Shown piece after piece: positions 1 to 13,251 of a DNA stretch of 64,000 bases. Position numbers and translations under genes: made by a program. The stretch is taken from assembly GCA_024699855.1 (NCBI GenBank), contig JAMPIQ010000001.1, forward strand, positions 15,624,001-15,688,000, read 5' to 3'. This DNA comes from Aphelenchoides besseyi. Taxonomy: Eukaryota; Nematoda; Chromadorea; Rhabditida; Aphelenchoididae. The stretch's first letter is position 1. Each line of letters starts with the position of its first letter. The notes under the pieces were generated by a model that had not been told where the DNA came from, searched no databases, and saw nothing but the letters and a program-made list of their open reading frames with translations.

Positions 1-885
1 GATCATGAGAGCTTTCTGATTAAGTCTGTGATTTTCTATGTCATTGGAATCTTCTCGATCAAGATCTTTCTTCGTGATCGCAAGCCTTTTGATTTGGAAC
101 GACCGTTAATTGCGTGGAACGCTTTCTTGGCAACCTTCTCACTTCTTGGCTTTCTCTACACTTTACCATCAATCCTCAAGGTCATTCGTGATCATGGAAT
201 TTCTCGTAAGTCATGGCTGTCGCGTTAATTCAAACTCTTTAATTTCAGACACGTACACGCACATCAACGAAGTTCACAAAAACCCACTCTCCGGTTACTG
301 GTCCTTCCTTTGGATTTGTTCCAAGATACCCGAGTTTGTCGACACGTTCTTCATTGTGCTTCGAAAGAAACCGTTGATGTTCATGCATTGGTATCATCAT
401 GCATTGACAGGCTACTTCGCTTTCGTCGCTTTCTACAACGACAACGCCTATCTGGTTTGGGCGGTTCTCTTGAATTACGGTGTTCATGCGATGATGTACT
501 CGTAAGTCATTGAAATTCAAACGAACTGTTTAATCTTTTTCTTTTAGCTACTACTGTCTTCGTGCCTTTCGAATTCGTGTTCCACCGCAATTGGCTCAAT
601 TCATTACAACCTCTCAAATGGTTCAGTTTCTTATCGTTATTATAGCCATGACTCACGCTCAAATCAAGATGTCAAACGGCGAAAAGGTTGCAGCCACTGG
701 ATACGGGCTTTTTATTGGTTTGTTTACAGTCCTCAAAAATGACCAATGAATTCATTTTAGGTCAATGGACAATGTGGACCTATTTTGTCTTGTGGTTGAG
801 ATTCTACTACATCTCCTACTACAACAACGGTGGCAAGAAGTACGTACAACATCAAGACAAAACGGCAACAGTTAAAGCACAATGA
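1..885 (+). CDS. ELO-family very-long-chain fatty acid elongase, 5' truncated
   Basis: Four exons (1-205, 249-501, 548-717, 761-885) join in frame; the gene begins left of the window. ELO proteins are multipass ER enzymes that condense malonyl-CoA with acyl-CoA in fatty-acid elongation. The hallmark histidine box HWYHH is encoded near 390-405, preceded by the typical KIPEFVDTFF stretch and followed by several hydrophobic segments and the conserved YCLRAFRI/YYISYYNNG regions. Introns are 43-46 nt with TTTCAG or TTTTAG acceptors. The C-terminus (KTATVKAQ) lacks an obvious KKxx retrieval signal. An AATAAA-like signal lies about 95 nt downstream. Family assignment is firm; which elongase paralogue it is cannot be decided. 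Confidence 0.93.
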
Positions 886-1313
886 GCTGTCTACTTGTAC
901 ATTGAAGTCCTTTAAATACGAGCATTCCACAATTCCTTCACATCTTTTATTTAATACACAGATTCTGTTAGTTTAAAATAGTCAAATAAACCGGTTCATT
1001 AAATTTCATCGTAGATCTTGGATTATAAGAAACGTCTGGAAGCAGTAAACATCACTTGCGTTTGTGAACTCAGACGAAAGCACTTGATGTGTCTTGTTTT
1101 GGGGCTTAAAAACCAAAAATTTGAGTCCTTTTAGTCGAAATACTTGATAAGTGTGGTGAGCAAGAAGAGCGATAGAACACTTTAAATTTCTCTTTAATCT
1201 TCTTTGCAAGTCTGCCCAACTAAAAGCCTACGATCGAAAAGCTTTGTGACTATGATTTAATCTTAGCGTTTCAATAGATACAACTGTTTATTTGCGACTA
1301 CTTAAACATCAGT
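886..1313. other. Intergenic, convergent 3' ends
   Basis: Space between the 3' ends of the elongase (+) and the dehydrogenase (-). An AATAAA-like hexamer is present near 983. I see no gene or RNA. Confidence 0.6.
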
Positions 1314-2363
1314 TCACAAGTTCAAAGATTTTGGCGGCAAAACTCCGCTCAAGAATCCGCCGTCCGCAACAATCACACTGCCGGTGATGAAGCTCGAAGC
1401 CGGCGAACACAGAAACTCAACCACCGAGTTGATTTCGCGTGGCGATGCGCGACGAGCCAAAGGAGTGCGTGAGTCAAGATCGTTTTTGTACATCTCCAGG
1501 AAATCCAACGGTGCTCCCGTACGGTTGGGGCCCAGAAACGGCGTATCGATGTGCCCGGCTCTGCAACTCACCATTTCATCTGAAGATTTTTAAATCAAAC
1601 TCACGCAACGGAGTTGACTCGAACTCCTTTTGGTGCCAAACGCAGCGCCGCAACTTTTGTGTAGTGATCCAACGCTGCTTTCGAAGTCGAGTAATAGGCT
1701 CCAATGTATATCGGCATTATGCTGAGCATGGAGCTGACATTGACCTAAAATTGACAGCAATCAAGAGTCAACTCTGCAGAAACTAACGACACAGCCCTTA
1801 GTTTTTTCCAAGTGCGGAACAGCGAGTTTAGTCAACAAAATTGGACTAAAGAATCTTGTAGTTTGGATCGTGATTACTAGTTTACCTTCGCAAATTCACG
1901 GCCATCACGTAGTCGTAGGTGTCAATGCTCTCCGGTTCTTCGGCTCCCGACTTTTCGTAGCATCCCGCATTGTTGATGACCTTCGAATAGAAATAAAATG
2001 CAAGTGATTAGAACTTACAAAGTCAATTTGACCAAATTTTTCAACCGTCTCATCGATCAGCGCGCGAACAATCGATTCTTCTTCTAACGGACCGCGAACC
2101 GTGTGAACATTCTCGGCAGGAATACTTTTTGAACTGAGCAATTTCAACGTTTCCTAAGAACCGTTTTTGTGTTCATGAGTAGCTACTCACTTCGATTCGT
2201 CCCGGATTCTGGCCGTGAATAGTTACTTTCGCTCCTTGAGAACCAAACAACAACGCCGCATCTTGACCCAGACCCGAACTCGCACCTGAAAAGCTAATTT
2301 TGCTGACATATTGACGATCACGAACCTACCAGTGATTATCACAACTTTGCCTTCAAAAGCCAT
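1314..2363 (-). CDS. Short-chain dehydrogenase/reductase (classical SDR)
   Basis: NAD(P)-dependent oxidoreductase with a Rossmann fold. The spliced product starts MAFEGKVVIITGASSGLG (cofactor motif TGxxxGxG), continues through the VINNAG strand and the catalytic YSTSK (YxxxK), and ends with the typical SFITGSVIVADGG segment and tail PPKSLNL. Exons are separated by six introns of about 37-52 nt. The last intron absorbs an apparent ATG, so the real junction reads NSVAAGHIDTPF, which matches the family. About 275 residues, normal for a classical SDR. It is the last gene of a same-strand run after DDX1 and a small gene (gaps about 95 and 250 bp), suggesting an operon. Substrate not predictable. 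Confidence 0.9.
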
Positions 2364-2613
2364 TTTCTCTGAAATCGACTTCAATGTTATGGAGGTTTCT
2401 TGGTCTCTGGCTAAAATTCGTTTTGATTTACGAACGGCACGTTTGCTCGAAAATTCCAATGGCATTTTTGATTGATCGAAAATGAGAAACAAAAGCCGAA
2501 CATTCTCTTATCATTCGCTCGTTTTCTTCTCGTAATTCTCCAGAAACATCGTGTGAGGTCCCATTTAAAAATTCTTTTCAACTTTCTTCAGTCGACTGAA
2601 CAACAATTCGCAC

Positions 2614-2859
2614 CTAACAATTCCATTGACCATCGCTCTTTTTCTTATTAGCAACAAGTTTTGAAATTGATAACAGAAAACACTTTACTTTCGTTGTCTT
2701 CTCGATAATCCGCTTTGTCTTCAAGTGCGTAAAGTTCTGTGGCGCCTCGACGACGCGAACAAAGCCGCTTCGACAATTCACGTTTTTGAGTTTGAATCGC
2801 TTGATAGGTTTGTAGGCATCATTACGAACTCCGAATATAGAAATCGTCTTCAAGAACAT
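2614..2859 (-). CDS. Small basic hypothetical protein in putative DDX1 operon
   Basis: Two exons joined by a 45-nt intron (GTAAAG...AATAAG) give 66 residues starting MFLKTISIFG and ending KKSDGQWNC. The protein is basic, with no membrane segment or motif I recognise. Its size and charge would suit a small mitochondrial ribosomal protein, but I could not match one. It starts about 100 bp after the DDX1 stop and ends about 250 bp before the SDR start on the same strand, so an operon setting is the main support. An upstream in-frame TTG exists; ATG at 2859 is preferred. Confidence 0.4.
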   Translation of the reverse strand: MFLKTISIFGVRNDAYKPIKRFKLKNVNCRSGFVRVVEAPQNFTHLKTKRIIEKTTKVKCFLLSISKLVANKKKSDGQWNC

Positions 2860-2959
2860 TCCCAATACGTAATGAGTCAGAAGACGTGGTATCGAATGCG
2901 CCTGTGATTTGCTATAGATTTATTATATCGATTTAACAATAAACTAAACAACAAACAAT

Positions 2960-5780
2960 TCAAAACACTTTTCCTGAAATGCACTTCAAATACGTGAGTT
3001 GCACTTCTTGTTCCAAATCTGCCAAATGACGCACGGTGTCGGCAATTTCAACGGCATGACTGTGCTCGGTTTTTCCTTGAAATCAAAATGAAGCCCATGA
3101 GACCTGACTATTTCTTACCTTCATCAGTTCGCTTACCACCGTAAGTTACTTTGCCTTCGTATTCGAAAACTGGAATCGCAAAGTCATTCTCAACTCGAGG
3201 CACGGTGATTCCCAAATGCTCTTCGATTGCTCCCAATGCCTTAAGACAAACAATCTGTGCATTGCTTTGGCTTTCCTTTTACCTCGACTTCATTGAACCA
3301 TTTCGAACAACCGCCCTTGTTAACGTCCGTAGTGTTGTGGCAATTCGATCCACGACTTTTGCACTGATGATACCAGACCTTTTCGGGTACAGTTGAAACC
3401 AACGAGATCGCCAATCCCATACTAAAGAAAAAGAGTTCTTTTACGTCGTTGAAATGGGTTTACCGTTCCGCACGACCAACACGACCAATTCGATGAACGT
3501 AGTTGGCCTTCTCGTCAACTGCTGGCAAAGTCATGTTGAAGACTGTAATAAAACATTGACAAACGAATGACCACCGGAATTACCGTAAGGAACACCGCGA
3601 ACATCCAATCCACGAGCTGCAACGTCCGTACAAATCAAAAACGCAACTTTGTCTTCCTGAAAACCAGTAGCTTTAACGGCTGACTTGATTGATCGTTTAC
3701 TTTGAATCTTGCCAAGTTATCCGTACGTTCCTGAGGATTTCGATCGCTGTGCAAACATACGGAACTGATGCCTTAAATTCGCAATTCTAGTCAATGGAAA
3801 TCAGTCGTTGAACTGACCGTTTGCTTCCAGAAACTTCTCCACATGATCGCAGTCGAGTTTCGTACGACAGAAAATGATTCCTTTTTCCATTTTATGTTCA
3901 CGAATCGCTTTTAACAAGTAAACGAACTTTAAGACCTTACAGGCTTCGGACAAAGTCTCGTGATTAGAGCTGCCGGGACGAATCTGATCTTTGCTGTGGA
4001 TGCCATCGGTCTACAAACTGAAATAAGAAGAAAGAGAGAGAGTACCTGAATAGCAGAATTGCGTTCCGAACGTAGACGAATCCAACTTTTGTCCGTCGTT
4101 GGATCGATCATACAAACGACGTGATGAACCGTGTCGGGAACCGAATCCTGACCTTTCAAATCGACCCATTGAGGAAACTGCATGAACTCATCCTAGACAT
4201 TAAGAACGTTCACCGAACTGCCAACTATAGAATCTTACGGCCAATTTCTTAACATCAAAGTTGTGCAAAGTCGCCGAACAAACGACCATTTGAAGACGTT
4301 GACCGTCGGCCGAATGTCGTTTCATTTTTTGATGAAGCTCTCGAATTATACGCATCGAATCCCCGGATTGAGAAACCAAACTGTCGGCCTCGTCCAGAAC
4401 GAAGAAGCGAACGTGGTTCAAATCCAAAACCTCTTGATGAACAAGATCACGAACTCTGCCCGGTGTACATGTGATTATGTCCGTTCCTTTTTCGATTGTT
4501 TCCATTTGTTGTTTTGGCGGAACACCTCCGGCAGCCAAAACATTTCTGAGGAATCGATGTCAATCGGATGTCGACAAAAGAAACAAACCGAATTTTTGGA
4601 GAATTCAAACACTTTTTGAACGATTCAATTTGGTTGTACGTTTGCTCTGCAAGTTCTTTGGTTGGCTCCAAAATCAAACATAACGGCGCGTTGGGTTGAC
4701 GTGATTCGTTTGCTTTTTGAGCAGAAGCCGAGTTTTTTGGCGATGTAACGGTGAAGTCCTTATGTGCTTCCGCTACGCCGCGATACCCATTGGGTGGTGG
4801 ATTTTCGAAGGGTTCGGATCCGAAGTTCAATTTCAACGTTGCATTCTAAAACAGTTTGGTTGCTGTTCAATTTGGTTGTTTACCTTAAGTAAGATGGCTG
4901 GATAAAAGGCTTCGTTGGCAATTTTCGAGTCGATTTTGAAGGCAGTCGGATATTCTTTGCCATTTTTCGAGTAGTGAATTGTTCCATCGTCCAAGTTCAG
5001 AAAGCATCCAATCACGTCTTTGAGTGTGTACGATTCGCCGTAGTCTTGAAATTGACCGGCATACGACTTCTTTCCCGTTCCACCGAAACCGTAGCCTTGA
5101 TCGTCGGTGCCTTAACATTCAAAGATGATGGCTATAAGCATAGGCTAGTTACCCAAATTCAAACATGCTCGAGCCGTGGACCAACCCATACGACAAAGAC
5201 CATCGGTTTGAATCGTAGCTTCATAATAGTATTTACCTAAACGTCTTAATACGAAAATGAAATAAAGAAGTTACCTTTTCCACAAACTCCCATTGCTGCT
5301 CGACATCCACTCCACAACTTTGGGTGAGTCGATTGGCACACGAGTCCTGTTTCATCGATTCCCAAATTTCCGTCTTTATCGAAAACGTTCATTCGCCAAC
5401 CATGAGATTCTTAAAAACGATGAGCACGTCAAGACAATCTTTTTGATCATTTACCTTTTGGTTTGTTTGTTTTTCCGAGTTGAGCATCGCGCATCGTCTC
5501 CCAAACGATCTGAATAATCGGAAGGCAAAAAGCTCCAGTTTTACCGCTGCCCGTTTCGGCTGCCTGAATTGGAAGCTTCTTCGAAGTTTACCCATTTCTT
5601 GCTTACCATCAAAACATCTCCACCGCCCAAAATAGCCGGAATTCCGTCTTGCTGAATGTCAGTTGGCAAACTGAAATCGACGAATGAAATGACGCAGTTA
5701 ATCAAAAGTTACCTCCAACCCATTTCGGAGACCGCGTTTGCCAACTCGTCCAAAACTCCCATATCCATAAAAGCGGTCAT
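2960..5780 (-). CDS. DDX1: ATP-dependent RNA helicase DDX1 (DEAD box with SPRY insert)
   Basis: Multi-exon gene whose product aligns end to end with animal DDX1, an RNA helicase in RNA processing, tRNA ligase complexes and RNA transport. Visible in order: N-terminus [17 protein letters not shown], Walker A AETGSGKT, the diagnostic SPRY insert between motifs I and Ia ([24 protein letters not shown]), [21 protein letters not shown] box [10 protein letters not shown], motif III CSAT, the DDX1-specific [18 protein letters not shown], helicase C-terminal [11 protein letters not shown] and the C-terminal [10 protein letters not shown]. Introns are short. The upstream region is shared divergently with BUD31. 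It appears to be the first cistron of a run with two downstream genes. Confidence 0.95.
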
Positions 5781-6174
5781 TTTCAGGTGATAGAAAACAA
5801 CTCTAATATGATACAATACACAACGACAAAAACAACTTTGTTTGTTTCTATTCCACAAACTTAGACGACCACTCGGTTCCCGAAAAGACTCTTTGGTTAT
5901 TTCTTTTTGGTATTTCGTTTCAATTCCAACGCCATCGACGACTTTTGATGCTAAAGCCCAAGGATTGCTCTTATGATCTAGGAGCAATTACGCTCACTTA
6001 GTGGTCTGCATTTTTTATTTAAGCTCTTGAAGATTCAAAGATCTTTTGTTTCTTGCCTAGTGAATTTGTGGACGATTCCTGAGCGTTGAATTCGCTTGTT
6101 GTGGTCAACAATCTTTTTCATAAGGTATATTCGTTCGTTTGATTAACCTCTATTGAGCTTGTTTAGAAGTCTCA
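5781..6174. promoter_or_regulatory. Shared divergent promoter region, DDX1 and BUD31
   Basis: 394 bp between two head-to-head genes. On the + strand a TGTTTAG acceptor-like site lies about 9 nt before the BUD31 ATG, as expected for spliced-leader addition. No TATA box is obvious. Its role as a promoter is inferred only from gene orientation. Confidence 0.4.
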
Positions 6175-6757
6175 ATGTCTTTACAACAGAAACTTCGCCG
6201 TTACCGGAAGAAGCCGCCAGCTGGATGGGACGAATTGGAACCGAAATTGGAAGAATTTGACACCAAGATGCGCGAAGCAGAAGCCGAACCGCACGAAGGG
6301 AAGAGAAAGACCGAAGCGCTGTGGCCAATCTTTCGTGTAAGCTTCTAACTCAGCAGTCGATCCAAAACCTCAAATTTGTTTTGTAGATTCATCATCAACG
6401 TTCTCGCTATGTTTTCGATTTGTTTTGGAAAGAAGAGAAGATAAGTCGGGAGTTGTATCAGTTTTGTTTGGATGCGAAGATTGTCGACTCGCAACTGATG
6501 GCCAAGTGGAAGAAGCCGGGCTACGAGAATCTGTGCTGTTTGCGATGCGTTCAAAGTCGTGATACAAATTTCGGAACCAATTGTAAGTTGACGACACGAA
6601 CATTTGAGACTCAATTGACTTTTTTTAGGTATCTGCAGAGTTCCAAAGAGCAAGTTGGAAGCGGTAGGTCTTGTTGATGTGATCACTTTCGACTTTTGTT
6701 CTTTAGGATCGGGTTATCGAATGTGTCCACTGCGGCTGTCGAGGTTGTTCGGGTTGA
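6175..6757 (+). CDS. BUD31: BUD31/G10 pre-mRNA splicing factor
   Basis: Four exons (6175-6336, 6387-6582, 6629-6663, 6707-6757) encode a complete BUD31 of normal length (about 147 residues). BUD31 is a core component of the activated spliceosome, in the NineTeen-related complex. Conserved features seen: [76 protein letters not shown] and the zinc-binding ending [13 protein letters not shown]. It converges with KLHDC10, whose stop codon is about 180 bp away. Confidence 0.97.
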
Positions 6758-6934
6758 TTTCTCACTCAATTCTTTATTAATGTTCGAAATTGCACTTTCG
6801 ATTTACCCATTCAGCACTCAGTTTGATACTCACAGTCGAAATCCTCGAAATACCACAATAAAAATGTTTATTATGCGCAAAAGTGTGCTCGTGGATCGGA
6901 TATTTACAACAACAAAGCAAAAGAAAAGTTATCC

Positions 6935-8416
6935 TTAGGTGCCGGCTGTCTCCACGAATCGTGCATCCTCGCGTGTATGTTCGTGAGCGGTGAGCAGCGT
7001 TTGGCGAATGACGTTGAAGGGAACGCTCATTACAACTCCCGGCTTTCCAACATAACGCTGGGGCGATCGATTGATTAGAACTCGCGAGCAAATGAAATCT
7101 AAACGTGGCACTCGGACGAAGAACGAGAAAACTTTTTTGGTTCGTGTTATATTGGCCGGATTAGAACTTTTACAACCACCGTATGAAAAGATTTGACCAC
7201 GCTGCAAAGTGAGAATCGACATTGTTTTGAGTCTAAGTTAGTTAGTCATACAGTTGTTACATCGCCGGAATGAAAGAAAACTCCGGATGGCAGCGAGTGG
7301 GCTGATTTGTGCCAACGAAAACTACGAAGATCGAAGTGCCAAACGTCGTCCAGAATCTCATCCTCCGGCTCTTCGTCCTCTTCAATCTCTCTATGCAAAC
7401 CGCCAAAGATCGTGATCGTTTGATCCAATTTCACCAGTGCATGTCCCTTTCTTTGTATTGGATATCCATTTTTAGTGTCGGGATTAGTTGTAAGTTCCGA
7501 GAAACGTCGTGTGGCCAAATCAAAAACTGTCAACTAAACACATGCCATATTTCTTTTGTGTAGTGATGATACCCACCGTTTCAAAAGGACAGTAGACCAC
7601 GGAGTTGCAACCACCACTGCAAATGAGTTCAAAAGATTTTCGATTTCAACGACCTACATTGAATAGATCTTGTTTTCATGCAAAAATGATTCGTGTCGAT
7701 AACGAGGTATCGGTTCGTCTGATGCACTACTCAAAAGTTGACAGGTGGCACTATTTTCGTGTATCACGAACTCGTGAATAGTCATCGAATACAAATGTCC
7801 TTGGGTACCGCCGATCACGTAGACGACCAACTGGTTATCTTTGTTGTAACCAAAAGTCGTGGATTGACCGTAAGTGCGTGGCGCCTCTATACCGTTGATT
7901 TCCAACCTGCGAATTTGAACCGTATCTTCGAATAACAAGGTACATTCGTAAAGTGTGTTTGAAACCGATTCTCCAAATGGGAATCCCTGAAAAAAAGTTA
8001 ACGAAACGAAATTTGTAACTTGCTGTTCCACCATAAACGTAAAATTTGGAGTTTCGTTTTCGTGGTACAAAAGTCACTACAAAAATGACAATCAAAAATC
8101 GGTCAATTGTTCTCTTACATGAAAAAGAAGCCATGGTATCATCAAAACTGCCGATTAGACGTACAGGTGTCCACTCACTGGTCAGCAAATTTAAACGCCA
8201 AATATCTCGAAAGGTCGAAGATCCATCACGAGCGTTCAAAGCCGAATATCCTCCCACTGAGTAGAGATAATCATCGGTTACGAACACACGATGGCCGGAC
8301 CGTTTACCGGGACCCAAACGACTGGATACTAAACTCGTGATGACTAATTGGCAGAAGTTTTTCGACTCACTTCGACGACTCACAACCAACGGATCAGCAA
8401 AATCCGACCACTGCAT
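6935..8416 (-). CDS. KLHDC10: KLHDC10-like kelch-repeat protein
   Basis: Kelch beta-propeller protein; in animals KLHDC10 is a substrate receptor of a Cullin-2 ubiquitin ligase. The spliced product contains successive kelch blades: GKRSGHRVFV...LYSVGGY, FRDIWRLNL, FYVYGGTGFPFGES, YVIGGTQGHLYS, RYRHESFLHENKIY, ALVKLDQTITIFGGL, LDDVWHFDLRSFRWHK and GQIFSYGGC. The block GGT-GFPFGES, with the following IYGQ-like and YRHE motifs, matches KLHDC10 rather than other kelch proteins. One intron (about 8000-8030) has a GC donor (GCAAGT) and a TTTTTTTCAG acceptor; with it the frame is continuous. It lies about 160 bp downstream of the PP6-like gene on the same strand, a possible operon partner. Confidence 0.85.
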
Positions 8417-8576
8417 GAAGGGAAATGGTAGCCTTAAGATGTTCCCAATTTTTTGTTCAACAATAAACTAATCAGTCGCTAAGTGAAATCTGATAAATGT
8501 ATTCAACGGTCATTCTAACCGCAATCAATCAACCAAAACCTCTTATGTAGCCTTATGTTTATTTAAACAGGATCAG

Positions 8577-9851
8577 TCACAAGAAATATGGTGTAACCAC
8601 GCGATCAGGAATCGTTTCCACAGTGTTCGGAATAGCATCAAAATAAACAACTTCACGATTCAGATCCGAATTCAACTTTAAAACCGAAGCCACATTGCCA
8701 CAACGATAACAGTAATTTGGAGCTAAAACCCTCCACGTATTCGTGTAACTGGCGAATCACTTACCGGACCAAACAGTCGCCAATCGTTCGCCAAACATGT
8801 ACTTAAACCCTTCCATAACCAACTGATGGGATCGACAGATCAAGTCCAAAGCGTTGTCTTGCATGAATTCAATCGCAATATCTGCGCCAAAACGCTAAAC
8901 GCAAACTAACTGATTGTACGACTTGAAGCTCACATATCCCGCTCCTCGTGCATTCACAGCCCAACCGTAGTCCGTTTCATCGGGATCCGACCACAACAAA
9001 TCGCAGAGAACACCGTGAGTGTTCACTTCGACGTTTCTGTCCATGTACTTCAACGCATCCAAGCGACGTAACTCGGGCGACAAACCGCCATGTACGCAAA
9101 ACACGCGGTCGTTAATGAGCGCAGCGATCGGAAGCAAATCGAAGACCTAGAACCCAGTCAATGACTATGAATCGATTGCATACTTTGCAACAAGCAGACC
9201 AAACTGCCGAGTGACCGTATTTGATTTGACATTCTTCGTAAAAACCGTATTGCAACGAAACGCGTCGAGTTTCATGATTCCCTCGCAGTAGGGTAACATT
9301 TTGAGGGTAGCAAGCAAGAATAAGAAACAAATAAGTCAACGTTTCCAACGAGTAGTAACCTCGATCAACGTAATCTGAACTTCAACACATCAAGTAAACG
9401 AAAAAAAGAATACAAACCGCCCAGAAAAACGTATTTGTTGTCTTTGGGATCGCCGGCAGTTCGAATCAAATTTTGAAGATCGTAGAATTGACCGTGAATG
9501 TCTCCGCATACTGTGATCGGTGCTTGAAGTGAAACCAACGGTGAGCTTTTAAACAGTTGTCGACACAATCTGAATACTCGAGTTTAGTCGATGGCTCTTG
9601 AATTTGTAGTCCAAAGACTTCAAACGATGTTTTAGGTTGATAAGCAGTTGAAACCACTAAACTCCTTTCCTGTCAATTGAAATGACAGTTCATTTAAAGG
9701 AGCAACCATGTTCAAATAAAAACATTCACAGAGTAAAAACTCACAGCTCGCAAAGTTGAAACATTTGATGTTGTGGTAAGTAACGGCATTTCTGAACGTC
9801 TTCCAACCATTTGTGCGGATTGAAGGTTGTTGTCGAGATCGTCTGCGTCAT
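8577..9851 (-). CDS. PP6-like serine/threonine phosphatase catalytic subunit
   Basis: PPP-family metallophosphatase. Exon 1 (start [15 protein letters not shown]) supplies the N-terminal helix [15 protein letters not shown], then a roughly 170-nt intron. Metal and active-site motifs are intact: GDIHGQ, GDYVDRG (across an intron), [26 protein letters not shown]. The CYRCGN motif places it in the PP2A/4/6 branch. YSLETLTYL and the C-terminal [12 protein letters not shown] resemble PP6 most. The terminal YFL tail is the PP2A-class carboxymethylation signal. The sequence is more divergent than usual for a PP6 orthologue (for example VSLQYGF in place of ITQVYGF), so a lineage-specific paralogue is possible. 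Confidence 0.88.
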
Positions 9852-10287
9852 TTTCCAAATCACAACAAACGGAATCGACTGTCGGAAACGACGAACTAGA
9901 AACAAACATAAACTCAATGGGGGCTATTGATTTCGATTATCGCTACTGAGTCTCCCTTCACGTTTAAAGCTCTCGGACAGCGAGTCCAGGTTGTGAATCT
10001 CAACTAGCTGCTTAGTTGTTTTGTTAACAGAAAGCAACATGTTAACCGTTCGTTTTCCTATTCGAGACTTGTGTTTGTCGTCAAGTTGTAGTCGTTTATT
10101 TTTACGCTCACAACCAAAACTTAGCAGCCAATGGTGTTTATTTATTACAAAGTCAAATGAGAAAGTTGGTGAATCAAAAAGAAAGTTTCAAACAATATTT
10201 TTGGGATCAAATGATATCAGACAGAAGAGATTGGTGACTAGCAGCTCAACTGAAAAGCAGATTTGGCCGTTAGCTTAATTTCACTGA
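9852..10287. other. Spacer between PP1 and PP6-like genes
   Basis: 436 bp between two same-strand genes. On the minus strand this is downstream of PP1 and upstream of the PP6-like start. No further coding sequence or RNA is recognised. The spacing would allow an operon with SL2-type resolution or an independent promoter. Confidence 0.4.
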
Positions 10288-11675
<1,388 letters not shown>

Positions 11676-13251
11676 CGCGAGAGATCGACCACAGAGTTCG
11701 CTGAAAAAGATTCGCAATAATCAAAACGAGTCGAAGATTCACGCGCCGACGACAAGTCAACTTCTACGGTCTCCGACACAGACGCACGTCAACGGATGAG
11801 AGCGTCGGATTTTTTTGGTTTTTGGTGCGTCCTCGTCGCCTTTTGGCCAAATCGTGAGCGGAAACGGAAACGAGAAAGAGGCAAAAAAACAGCAAACGGC
11901 TTCGCGTTTTCTTTCTCTTCGCACGCTCAAGAGCGTTTTGGCTTTCCGTGCGTCGCACACACGGAACGTGAAGAGTGCTGCTGGAAGACCCGAAAAACGT
12001 CGACCAACGACATTCGAACACCGCCGTTGACAACACTTGTTTTCACAGGGATTATGACAGTTCATTCACGATTCCTGACCACGCAATCAAGCGAAAGATT
12101 AGCATTCGATTAAAAACGAGAGCCTAAAATGCCAATAGGCTAATTGAAACCAACGAGTTTACTTTTCTGTGTGGTTGAACGTACGTTCTTTTGCTATTCG
12201 CTTTTTCACTTTCTTTTTTTGGCTCACCTTGACGTCAATTTGCCCCTACGACCGCTTTAACGAAATGCAAACGTAGAAAACTATTGACTGCCGACTTTAA
12301 TCTCAAAAATTTTCTTCTACGTCAATGGGAAGTCAGAAATCTCGAGTTTCCTCGCGAACAAGTTCAATTGAAAAGATTTCTGCTGCCAAATACAAACAAC
12401 CATATAACCGCAAATTAGTTTTGGATGACTAGTTGATAACTCAGTCGACTTCTTATGCAGGGAAATCACGTTTGTAATGGTAAGAAGATTATTAGTTTGT
12501 GGACTTTGCTTGCGCAGTTCACTTGTTCTTTAGGGTCTTTACATAAAATTTACAACATTTTCTTCGCCAAATTGACGTACGATAGAAGTCGATCGTTATG
12601 CTTAGGTTGGAGTGTTTTTGTAGAAGGTAATTGATTCGTGATCTTGAAAAAGTTTGTAAAGTCTGAGATCAGTAATCAAAGTTACTATCTACAAAAAATT
12701 ACTTTTGTTTTTCAATTATAATCTTAAAAAACTTTGTTTGATTTTTCGAATTACGAGTTACAATGAAATCTTTGGGGTTTATACACGAGTTTCATTGTTA
12801 ACCAGAAAACCAATGAGAATGCAAAGCCACACTCATGAATGAGAGTTTTGAACTCCGACTGAAAGTACCTTCTGGTGAATCAACAAACACGTCAGTGAAC
12901 TTTTTGATTGTTGCTAGGTGCTTCATTGTCCATCTTTTTGAGTAGCTTATGGACATGTTCATTATCGCCACTTAGCATCACGAAATTTCGCAATAGTTGA
13001 GTGCCTAATGACATTGGACTGCTCGTCCACGTTCACATGATCGCTGTGAACAATATTGGACTTTTCGTAAAGATTATGTCGGAAAACTAATCTTGTTCGA
13101 AAGCCACTAAGTCTAACTAATTTACTCGACTATAACTAAGTAAAAATGATTAGAATGGGCAAGTAGTCATGACAAAAGTGAGGGATATGATGAAAGGAGA
13201 GGATTAAAGCTAAAGGACAATGAGATCAGAAAGAAGAAATACCCATGGACT
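11676..13251. other. Large intergenic region between PP1 and receptor PTP
   Basis: About 1.6 kb. The first 450 bp upstream of PP1 is purine/pyrimidine-biased with long overlapping open frames that look non-coding. From 12.1 to 13.25 kb it is AT-rich with no ORF, repeat or RNA gene that I recognise. It probably holds the PP1 promoter and the 3' flank of the receptor phosphatase. Confidence 0.5.
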
